Source: Chitinophagaceae bacterium (GTDB lineage Bacteria > Bacteroidota > Bacteroidia > Chitinophagales > Chitinophagaceae). From it: a stretch of DNA of 5,887 nt. The stretch is from positions 1-5,887 of the forward strand of contig CANKGM010000136.1 of assembly GCA_947481355.1 (NCBI GenBank), read 5' to 3'. Below are positions 1-5,633 of the stretch, one piece after another (the stretch's first letter is position 1; every line of letters begins with the position of its first letter). The notes beneath the pieces were generated by a model. The model saw only the letters and a list, made by a program, of their open reading frames with translations. It made no database searches and was not told the origin of the DNA. Made by a program: the position numbers and the translations under genes.

Positions 1-466
1 AAATTTTTGCTAAGGGGTAAAGTAGTTTGTAGAAAAACCCTAGTATAGGAGTTAAGAAAAAAAATAATGTGTCGCTTTTTGCATGAAAGATGGCTCGACA
101 GAAGAAGAAGTAAATTAAAATAGCAGATGATGAAAGGGCAAGGTCAAATAGTATTCGGATGTATAGAAAATAAGGAACAAATTGTTGATTCAAATATCCT
201 TCGGTATATCTCCACAGTGGAGTTAATAGCTGATCTATAAACATGCCATAGATAACTAATGAAACGGAGAGCCCAACAAGCATTGCACTAATAAACTTTG
301 ATGGCTCAGCCAAAAAACGGGATAGGGAAAATGCATTTTTAGACTGTTGCTTTTTCTTCAATTCTATAGAGAGGCGATTTAATGAAAAAAATCCAACTTC
401 TATACCAGCAAAAAATCCACTCAGCATGAATGCGAGAATAATCCCAATTAATAGAAATGCCCCCAT
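1..466 (-). CDS. CNNM/HlyC-CorC family membrane protein, N-terminal part (runs off left edge)
   Basis: This frame starts at ATG 466-464 and stays open to the left edge, giving 155 residues of a protein cut by the window. The sequence fits the CNNM (DUF21) transmembrane domain. A first hydrophobic helix (about residues 3-22) is followed by a FFAGIEVGFFSLNR stretch, which parallels the family's FFSGSEMALVSLNR. A charged segment, IELKKKQQ, comes next. Then come a second helix (about 58-77, with LVGLSVSLVIYG), a third (about 103-125) and the start of a fourth (about 133-155) with the typical spaced prolines (P140, P151). Complete family members are usually 400-450 residues, with paired CBS domains and a CorC_HlyC domain after this part; those would lie outside the window. 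The family is linked to Mg2+ or other divalent-cation transport, and the old name 'hemolysin' is misleading. The gene starts 26 bases after gmk ends, so it is probably in the same operon. No Shine-Dalgarno is visible. Confident in family, not in substrate. Confidence 0.85.
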   Translation of the reverse strand, partial: MGAFLLIGIILAFMLSGFFAGIEVGFFSLNRLSIELKKKQQSKNAFSLSRFLAEPSKFISAMLVGLSVSLVIYGMFIDQLLTPLWRYTEGYLNQQFVPYFLYIRILFDLALSSSAILIYFFFCRAIFHAKSDTLFFFLTPILGFFYKLLYPLAKI

Positions 467-471
467 AATTA

Positions 472-479
472 CAAATATA
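472..479 (-). promoter_or_regulatory. Possible -7 box (TATATTTG) before the CNNM gene
   Basis: On the minus strand the gmk-CNNM gap contains TATATTTG, an exact match to the Bacteroidota -7 element TAnnTTTG. No TTTG-like -33 element sits at the expected 19-21 base spacing. The box ends only 5 bases before the ATG, so any transcript would be nearly leaderless. In DNA this AT-rich the match could be chance. The gene may simply be co-transcribed with gmk. Confidence 0.2.
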
Positions 480-492
480 TTGAAACTCTATA

Positions 493-1074
493 TTAGCCTT
501 TGCCGATAAAATTCATCACGTTTGTAATAGTTTGATCGGTAGCTTTTTTTAAATCATCGTTTACGATAACAGCGTCGAATTGATCTCGATACTGTAATTC
601 AATGGTTGCCTTTTCAATCCTCATGGCAATATTCTCTGAGGTATCCGTTCCGCGATTGGTTAATCGTTGTTTTAGTATTTCAATTGAAGGAGGTTCAATA
701 AAAATGGTAAGTGCATTTTTGCCAAAGTGCTTTTTTATGTTCAGTGCCCCTTTCACGTCGATATCGAGTAGTGGGATTTTATTTTCTCTCCATATTCTTT
801 GAACTTCATCCATGGTGGTGCCGTAGTAGAGGCCAGGGTAAACCATTTCCCATTCGATGAATGCGTGTTGTGCTACCTTATTTTTGAAATCATCCTCAGA
901 AATATAAAAATAATCAATGCCTTCTTGTTCGTTTCCTCGAATTTTTCGTGTAGTAGCGGATACGCTGAATGATAAGGTTTTTGGTAATGCAGTAAGTAAC
1001 TGTGTTTTAATGGTTGTTTTTCCTGCTCCTGAAGGTGCTGTCAGGATAATTATTTTCTGATTGCTTTCTTCCAT
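493..1074 (-). CDS. gmk: Guanylate kinase
   Basis: This cytoplasmic kinase phosphorylates GMP (and dGMP) to GDP with ATP, a required step in GTP/dGTP supply and in recycling of cyclic-GMP-type nucleotides. The 193-residue protein is complete, slightly shorter than the common 200-210. Visible in order: the P-loop APSGAGKTT (residues 13-21); the GMP-binding segment SVSATTRKIRG (37-47) followed by GIDYFYI (52-58); YYGT (83-86), which helps bind the guanine; LDIDVKGA (103-110), equivalent to the family's LEIDVQGA; IFIEPPS (124-130); the lid segment RLTNRGTD (137-144); and a VNDDL motif near the end (171-175). The start is ATG at 1074, nine bases after the murA stop, preceded by A-rich AAAATAAAG and no classical Shine-Dalgarno, as is common in Bacteroidota. 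The tight spacing argues for co-transcription with murA. Identification is secure. Confidence 0.97.
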   Translation of the reverse strand: MEESNQKIIILTAPSGAGKTTIKTQLLTALPKTLSFSVSATTRKIRGNEQEGIDYFYISEDDFKNKVAQHAFIEWEMVYPGLYYGTTMDEVQRIWRENKIPLLDIDVKGALNIKKHFGKNALTIFIEPPSIEILKQRLTNRGTDTSENIAMRIEKATIELQYRDQFDAVIVNDDLKKATDQTITNVMNFIGKG

Positions 1075-1083
1075 CTTTATTTT

Positions 1084-2394
1084 CTATGAATCGATTCTTC
1101 TGATTTGTGCACCTAATGCTTGCAAACGCTGATCTATGTATTGATATCCTCTATCAATTTGTTCAATATTTTGAATGATGCTTTTTCCTTCAGCACTCAG
1201 TGCTGCAATCAATAAGGCTACGCCTGCACGTATATCAGGACTACTCATGGTAATGCCTCTAAGTGCTTGTTCTCTTTCTAGCCCAATAACCGCTGCTCTA
1301 TGCGGATCGCATAAAATAATCCTAGCGCCCATGTCAATCAATTTATCGACAAAGAACAACCGACTTTCAAACATTTTTTGGTGAATAAGGACGCTACCTT
1401 TGGCTTGAGTGGCTACCACCAATAAAATACTCAGTAAGTCGGGAGTCATACCAGGCCATGGATGATCATAAATGGTTAGTACAGACCCATCAATGAAATT
1501 TTGTACTTCGTAAACATCTTGTTCAGGGATGACGATATCATCTCCTTTGATTTCTAGGTGTATGCCTAACTGCTCAAATTTTTGTGGAATGACACCCAAG
1601 AAAGGAATGCCAGCATTTTTAATGGTGATATTACTTTGGGTCATGGCAGCTAAGCCAATGAATGAGCCAACTTCAATCATATCAGGAAGCATGGTATGGG
1701 TGGTTCCACCCAATGCTTCAACCCCTTGGATAGTTAATAGATTAGATTTAATGCCCGATATTCTAGCGCCCATTCTATTTAACATGGCGCATAGTTGTTG
1801 AATATAGGGCTCACATGCTGCGTTGTATATGGTAGTTGTACCACTTGCCATCACGGCTGCTAAAATAATATTGGCAGTTCCTGTTACGGATGGCTCTTCT
1901 AATAAAAGATCTGTGCCTTTTAGCTCCTTTGCATTGAGTCTGAAGAATCCCTCACCTTGTTCATACTCAAATTTTACCCCCATTTTTTCGAAACCAATAA
2001 TATGGGTATCTAATCTTCTTCTGCCGATTTTATCTCCACCAGGTTTTGGTATAAATGCCTTTTTGAAACGAGCAAGTAGAGGGCCAGCAAGCATTACAGA
2101 TCCTCTTAGCTTGCTACTTTTTTTCTGAAATTCAGGGTCTTCTAATTTATCGATTAAGATGTTTTTGGCTTCGAATCGACAGGTATGTCGATCTATCCTT
2201 TCCACTTGCACTCCTATGTCTTCAAGTAAATCGATGAGTAAGTTTACATCAAGAATATCTGGGATATTATGCAGAATAACTGGTTCGGGTGTAATTAGTA
2301 CAGCACTAACTATTTGAAGTGCTTCATTTTTGGCACCTTGAGGAGTTATTTCTCCATGCAATTTCTTTCCACCATAAACTTCGAAGGCTTTCAT
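1084..2394 (-). CDS. murA: UDP-N-acetylglucosamine 1-carboxyvinyltransferase (Asp-type active site)
   Basis: MurA transfers enolpyruvate from phosphoenolpyruvate to UDP-GlcNAc, the first committed step of peptidoglycan synthesis, in the cytoplasm. The protein is 436 residues, a little longer than the roughly 419 of E. coli, and spans the full EPSP-synthase-like double-domain fold. Visible landmarks are GAKNEAL with K22 and N23 at the UDP-GlcNAc/PEP site; KLRGS with R97; the active-site loop PKPGGDKIGRRRLDTH (117-131); GTANIILAA (172-180); PGMTPD with D319 (equivalent to E. coli D305); and SPDIRAGVALL with R389 (equivalent to E. coli R397). The loop has Asp121 where E. coli has Cys115, the residue alkylated by fosfomycin. 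Asp at this site is known from Mycobacterium, Chlamydia and Borrelia and gives an active but fosfomycin-insensitive enzyme, so insensitivity is inferred here. The start is ATG 2394, 30 bases after the DUF4290 stop; the stop is TAG, nine bases before gmk. Confidence 0.97.
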   Translation of the reverse strand: MKAFEVYGGKKLHGEITPQGAKNEALQIVSAVLITPEPVILHNIPDILDVNLLIDLLEDIGVQVERIDRHTCRFEAKNILIDKLEDPEFQKKSSKLRGSVMLAGPLLARFKKAFIPKPGGDKIGRRRLDTHIIGFEKMGVKFEYEQGEGFFRLNAKELKGTDLLLEEPSVTGTANIILAAVMASGTTTIYNAACEPYIQQLCAMLNRMGARISGIKSNLLTIQGVEALGGTTHTMLPDMIEVGSFIGLAAMTQSNITIKNAGIPFLGVIPQKFEQLGIHLEIKGDDIVIPEQDVYEVQNFIDGSVLTIYDHPWPGMTPDLLSILLVVATQAKGSVLIHQKMFESRLFFVDKLIDMGARIILCDPHRAAVIGLEREQALRGITMSSPDIRAGVALLIAALSAEGKSIIQNIEQIDRGYQYIDQRLQALGAQIRRIDS

Positions 2395-2424
2395 GCAAGA
2401 TGGTTTAGCGTTAAGGGTACTAGG

Positions 2425-3099
2425 TTATTTAAAACGCTTTTTGCCGAATTTTTGAGGAGGTCTATTTTTACTTCCGCCACTACCTCCGCCATTTCTGTTG
2501 CGTTGTTGAAATCCGCCACCGCCACCTTTACCGCGTTTCATGAAACGGTCATCACGTTCTCTAAATGCTTTTACATATGGGGTATTTGTAAATTCTAACT
2601 TGCCTTGTGTGATGGTATTTAATTCGCTACGGATACTATCGTCTGGAACCAGTTCTTTATGCCAAGTGTTGTAAGTCAGTTTCATGTAATATGCAATGGC
2701 GTGCGCAAATCCAGAGCGCTTTTCTTCATTCTCTTCAGCCATTGCTTTTTGTATCACCAATTCAAGGTGCTTGCCTAAATGAGAATACCTTGGATGTCTT
2801 TTTGGATAAGGCAATGGATTTGGCCTTGCTCTAAGTGATTCTCTTGTTGGTATTGGATATGGACTGTCAACTTCCAATTTAAAGTCAGATATCAAGAACA
2901 GATGATCCCATAATTTATGGCGATAATCTTCAATGTTTTTTAATTGTGGATTGATAAAACCCATCAATTCTATGACTGCATGTGCATTTTTTTGCCTACG
3001 TTCTTTATCTTCTATGGTGAGAAGATGGTCTACCATTTTCTGTACATGTCTCCCATACTCCTTCATCTCCAGATGGTTCCGCGTTGTATTATATTCCAT
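2425..3099 (-). CDS. DUF4290 domain-containing protein with basic Gly-rich tail
   Basis: I recognise this as a DUF4290 protein, a family I know mainly from Bacteroidota and with no established function. Starting at ATG 3099 it is 224 residues. The family's typical N-terminus (MEYNTTRN), EYGRHVQKMVDHLL, ELMGFINPQL, HKLWDHLFLISDFKLEVDSPYP and a second alpha-helical half (roughly residues 108-160) are all visible. No enzyme motif, signal peptide or membrane segment is seen, so it is probably a soluble cytoplasmic helical protein. The last 40 or so residues are low-complexity and strongly basic: a pentaglycine run, GGGSGG and many Lys/Arg/Asn, ending in KKRFK. That composition resembles disordered RNA- or nucleic-acid-binding tails. 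The reading frame extends upstream to a TTG at 3135, but the extra residues do not fit the family and lie upstream of a possible promoter box. It is first in a likely operon with murA and gmk; a link to envelope growth is only inferred from this position. Confidence 0.92.
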   Translation of the reverse strand: MEYNTTRNHLEMKEYGRHVQKMVDHLLTIEDKERRQKNAHAVIELMGFINPQLKNIEDYRHKLWDHLFLISDFKLEVDSPYPIPTRESLRARPNPLPYPKRHPRYSHLGKHLELVIQKAMAEENEEKRSGFAHAIAYYMKLTYNTWHKELVPDDSIRSELNTITQGKLEFTNTPYVKAFRERDDRFMKRGKGGGGGFQQRNRNGGGSGGSKNRPPQKFGKKRFK

Positions 3100-3118
3100 T
3101 ATGATCGGTTGATAGCCA

Positions 3119-3126
3119 CAAAAATA
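3119..3126 (-). promoter_or_regulatory. Candidate -7 promoter box for the DUF4290-murA-gmk operon
   Basis: Reading leftward, TATTTTTG matches the Bacteroidota sigma-A -7 consensus TAnnTTTG exactly and ends 19 bases before the DUF4290 ATG at 3099. This would give a leader of roughly a dozen bases. No clear TTTG -33 element is present at 19-21 bases upstream, so the call rests on the -7 box and its position in the divergent intergenic region. If real, this promoter would drive the whole leftward gene cluster, because none of the downstream gaps exceeds 30 bases. It also excludes the upstream TTG (3135) as the start. Confidence 0.4.
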
Positions 3127-3154
3127 GGGATTCAATGGGGGATTTAGAGAATAA

Positions 3155-3185
3155 TTTGTGGTAGAAGCGGGTTTTCATAATATTG
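3155..3185 (+). promoter_or_regulatory. Candidate promoter for the SRAP gene (-33 and -7 boxes)
   Basis: Reading rightward, TTTG at 3155-3158 is followed, after a 19-base spacer, by TAATATTG at 3178-3185. This differs from the TAnnTTTG consensus at a single base, and the spacing is what is known for Bacteroidota promoters. The -7 box ends only five bases before the ATG at 3191, so transcription would begin at or next to the start codon and yield a leaderless or nearly leaderless mRNA. No Shine-Dalgarno is visible. No obvious LexA-like palindrome was seen in the region. Confidence 0.3.
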
Positions 3186-3190
3186 TATTC

Positions 3191-3976
3191 ATGTGTTTCC
3201 ATATCAGCATAGATATTAAGAGGAGTGAGCATATTAAGCTCAAGGGCATTGAAAAAAAGCTAGAGGAATTTGAGGCGAGCGTAAATCAACCTTATGTAAG
3301 CGGGTTTGACTATCCACGTTGGCCTGTTTTTAAGCCAGTTTTAGGGGGAAATGATGTTTTGCCAGTGCTGATGCATTGGGAATTCATTCCTTCCTATATA
3401 AACTCACTTGATTCATTGCAGCATTTCAGAAAAGGAGGTTTTAATCCTAAAACGGGAAAGAAAGACTTTCCGCACAATACATTGAATGCTATAGGGGAGG
3501 AAGTGCTTAACAAACCTACCTATAAAGAGGCTGCCTTAAAACGCAGGTGCCTTGTTCTGGCTTCAGGCTTTTACGAGTGGCGTCACTTTACCCCTCCTTC
3601 AGGAAAAGATACCGCATACCCTTATTATGTTAGACTAAAAGATCAAGAGTATTTTTTTATGGCAGGAATTTTCAATCCCTGGGTAGATCAACTGACTGGA
3701 GAGATGATCGACAGCTTTGCTATTCTTACCACGGCAGCTAATGACATCATGGAGCAAGTGCACAATAAAAAGAAACGGATGCCTGTAATCTTGCCAGAAG
3801 AAGAAGCTGCGGAATGGATTAAAACGGATCTTAGCACAGCTCGAATTCAAGAAATTGCTCGATTTCAACTCCCTTCTATCTGCTTGGAGGTAGACACTAT
3901 ACGTAAAGACTTCAGACAATCGTCAACTCCTACTGAGCATTACACCTATGAAGAATTACCTGCATTGATAGGATAA
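3191..3976 (+). CDS. SRAP domain protein (YedK/HMCES family, abasic-site shield)
   Basis: SRAP proteins covalently crosslink to abasic sites in single-stranded DNA through their N-terminal cysteine, protecting replication forks; they are also annotated as 'SOS response-associated peptidase'. Cys2 must become the N-terminus after Met removal, so I place the start at ATG 3191 (Met-Cys-Phe-His) and not at the upstream in-frame GTG 3158. The protein is 261 residues. Matching landmarks are HWEFIPSY (62-69), similar to the family's WGLIP; NAIGEEVLNKPTY (99-111), equivalent to NARxET..KPxF; RRCLVLASGFYEWRH (118-132) with the catalytic-type E129; LTTAAND (179-185); and HNKKKRMPVIL (191-201) with H191. 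So Cys2, N99, E129 and H191 appear intact. Unusual features are MCFH instead of MCGR, Ile101 where YedK has Arg77, and two extra residues between H191 and RMP. It is transcribed divergently from DUF4290 and convergently with lysS, so it is probably a single-gene unit. Confidence 0.93.
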   Translation: MCFHISIDIKRSEHIKLKGIEKKLEEFEASVNQPYVSGFDYPRWPVFKPVLGGNDVLPVLMHWEFIPSYINSLDSLQHFRKGGFNPKTGKKDFPHNTLNAIGEEVLNKPTYKEAALKRRCLVLASGFYEWRHFTPPSGKDTAYPYYVRLKDQEYFFMAGIFNPWVDQLTGEMIDSFAILTTAANDIMEQVHNKKKRMPVILPEEEAAEWIKTDLSTARIQEIARFQLPSICLEVDTIRKDFRQSSTPTEHYTYEELPALIG

Positions 3977-4018
3977 ATGCCATGTAGCTTTCCCTCTATA
4001 GTTTGAATCTAGTAATGA

Positions 4019-5533
4019 TTATGCTTCCGGCCTCATCATTGGGAAGAGCAATACATCTTGGATAGAAGATTGGTTGGTAAGAAACATACAAATTCTATCA
4101 ATTCCTAGTCCAATTCCTGCTGTTGGCGGCATGCCATATTCAAGTGCTCTTAAGAAGTCATGGTCGATAAACATAGCCTCATCATCTCCGCGTGCCATGA
4201 GTGCAACCTGATCTTCAAATCGTGCTCGTTGATCAATCGGATCATTCAATTCTGTATAGGCATTGGCAATCTCTTTACCATTTACCATCAATTCAAAGCG
4301 CTCTACCAGCCCGGCTTTACTACGATGCTTCTTGGTTAATGGACTCATCTCAATAGGATAGTCAATGATAAATGTTGGCTGGATATAATGATGCTCGCAT
4401 TTTTCGCCAAAGATGACATCAATCAATTTACCTTTTCCCATGCTTTTGTCTGATGCTAAACCAAGCTGCTTGCACACATCTCTTATTCCATCCTCATCTA
4501 AGTTTGAAATGTCGAAGCCAGTATGTTCTTTGATGGCATCATACATGGTGACTCTTTTATAAGGCGACTTGAAGCTGATGGTTTTACCATCAACTTCAGC
4601 ATCTGTTGTTCCGTTCACATCAATTGCAGCTTTCTCCAACATTTGTTCTGTGGTGTCCATCATCCACAAATAATCTTTGTATGCCGTATAAAATTCAAGA
4701 ACGGTGAATTCTGGATTATGGGTGCGGTCCATTCCTTCGTTCCTGAAATTTCTTGAGAATTCATACACCCATTCAAAGCCACCAACAATAAGCCTTTTCA
4801 AATAAAGCTCGTTGGCGATTCGCATATACATAGGAATATCTAATGCATTGTGATGCGTAGTGAATGGTCTAGCGGAAGCACCTCCAGGAATGCTTTGTAA
4901 TACTGGTGTATCTACTTCAATTGCACCACGATCATTCAAGAATTCTTTAATAGAGTTAATGAGTTTTGAGCGCTTTAAAAAAGTTTCTTTAACATGTGGA
5001 TTCACAATGAGGTCTGCATATCGTTGTCTGTATCGAAACTCAGGATCTGTAACAGCATCAAAGGTTTCCCCCTCTTTTTCTTTTACAATTGGAAGTGGCT
5101 TTAATGATTTGCTAAGGAGAGTAAGGGTTTGTACATGCAGAGAAGTTTCACCCGTTTTTGTGGTGAATACATATCCTTTTACTCCAATGATGTCTCCAAT
5201 ATCCAATGTTTTCCAAACCTGATCATAAAGGGTTTTGTCTTCTGTAGGACAGATATCATCTCTTCTAACGTAGATCTGAATTTTTCCGCTATGGTCTTGT
5301 AAAACAGCAAAACATGCTTTTCCCATATCCCGTACTCCCATGATTCTTCCCGCAAGGCAGACATCGCTGAAGTCTGCTTTATTTTCCTCTCCAAGGTATT
5401 TTTCTTTGATTTGAGTAGCGTTAATATTAACAGGAAACTCTGCTGCAGGATATGGATCTATTCCTAACTTCTGCAATTCAACGAGTTTTTCGCGTCTTAT
5501 GATTTCCTGTTCTGATAAATTTTGTAAGCTCAT
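4019..5533 (-). CDS. lysS: Lysine--tRNA ligase, class II
   Basis: This cytoplasmic enzyme activates lysine with ATP and charges tRNA-Lys. From ATG 5533 it is 504 residues, close to E. coli LysS (505) and lacking the C-terminal extension found in some Bacteroidota LysRS. In order: a helical N-terminus (SEQEIIRREKL, LGIDPYPA); an OB-fold anticodon-binding domain (about 45-145, with GVRDMGKACFAVLQD); motif 1 around LINSIKEFLNDRGAIEVDTP (192-211); GGASARPFTTHHNALD (217-232); motif 2 with FRNEGMDRTHNPEFT (263-277); a MSPLTKKHR segment (396-404); NAYTELNDP (424-432); and motif 3 GIGLGIDR (473-480). All three class II signature motifs are intact. The frame continues upstream to a TTG at 5554, but that codon is part of the promoter -7 box, so the ATG at 5533 is preferred. 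The 3' end faces the SRAP gene across 42 bases with no terminator hairpin. Confidence 0.98.
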   Translation of the reverse strand: MSLQNLSEQEIIRREKLVELQKLGIDPYPAAEFPVNINATQIKEKYLGEENKADFSDVCLAGRIMGVRDMGKACFAVLQDHSGKIQIYVRRDDICPTEDKTLYDQVWKTLDIGDIIGVKGYVFTTKTGETSLHVQTLTLLSKSLKPLPIVKEKEGETFDAVTDPEFRYRQRYADLIVNPHVKETFLKRSKLINSIKEFLNDRGAIEVDTPVLQSIPGGASARPFTTHHNALDIPMYMRIANELYLKRLIVGGFEWVYEFSRNFRNEGMDRTHNPEFTVLEFYTAYKDYLWMMDTTEQMLEKAAIDVNGTTDAEVDGKTISFKSPYKRVTMYDAIKEHTGFDISNLDEDGIRDVCKQLGLASDKSMGKGKLIDVIFGEKCEHHYIQPTFIIDYPIEMSPLTKKHRSKAGLVERFELMVNGKEIANAYTELNDPIDQRARFEDQVALMARGDDEAMFIDHDFLRALEYGMPPTAGIGLGIDRICMFLTNQSSIQDVLLFPMMRPEA

Positions 5534-5551
5534 TCTGTTAATAATTGTGTG

Positions 5552-5559
5552 CAAAGGTA
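5552..5559 (-). promoter_or_regulatory. lysS promoter -7 box (TACCTTTG)
   Basis: Reading leftward, TACCTTTG followed by CA is an exact match to the Bacteroidota -7 consensus TAnnTTTG in its common TAnCTTTGCA form, preceded by a T/A-rich stretch. It ends 18 bases before the lysS ATG at 5533, giving a short leader of roughly a dozen bases. A matching TTTG -33 element is not evident at the usual 19-21 base spacing. The leader is AT-rich (ACAATTATTAACAGA) with no Shine-Dalgarno. Confidence 0.55.
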
Positions 5560-5633
5560 TAAAATAGACGGTAGATGATAGAGGTTAGCAATTAGAAGAT
5601 GTATTTTATCGGTATTCGAAATGAAATGTGATT

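Noticed and set aside
1823..2128. Open frame of 101 codons on the plus strand
   Set aside because: It lies wholly antisense to murA, whose protein is unmistakable, and its translation resembles no family I know; it is a shadow of murA codon use.
2458..2535. Repeated CCGCCA-like units suggesting a tandem repeat or CRISPR-like element
   Set aside because: They encode the glycine-rich tail of the DUF4290 protein; the units are irregular and there are no spacers.
3100..3135. N-terminal extension of the DUF4290 frame to a TTG
   Set aside because: The 12 extra residues do not fit the family N-terminus, and the TTG lies upstream of the likely -7 box at 3119-3126.
3158..3190. N-terminal extension of the SRAP frame to a GTG
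   Set aside because: It would bury the catalytic Cys, which must be residue 2 in this family.
3635..3919. Open frame of 94 codons on the minus strand
   Set aside because: It is antisense to the conserved SRAP C-terminal half, with no family resemblance.
3977..4018. CTATAG in the gap as a possible terminator stem
   Set aside because: It is a bare 6-base palindrome with no loop and no following T-run on either strand.
4860..5222. Open frame of 120 codons on the plus strand
   Set aside because: It is antisense to the lysS catalytic and OB-fold coding region, with no recognisable domain; a shadow frame.
5179..5394. Open frame of 71 codons on the minus strand, out of frame with lysS
   Set aside because: It is a different frame inside the intact lysS gene, so there is no evidence for a frameshift or overlapping gene.
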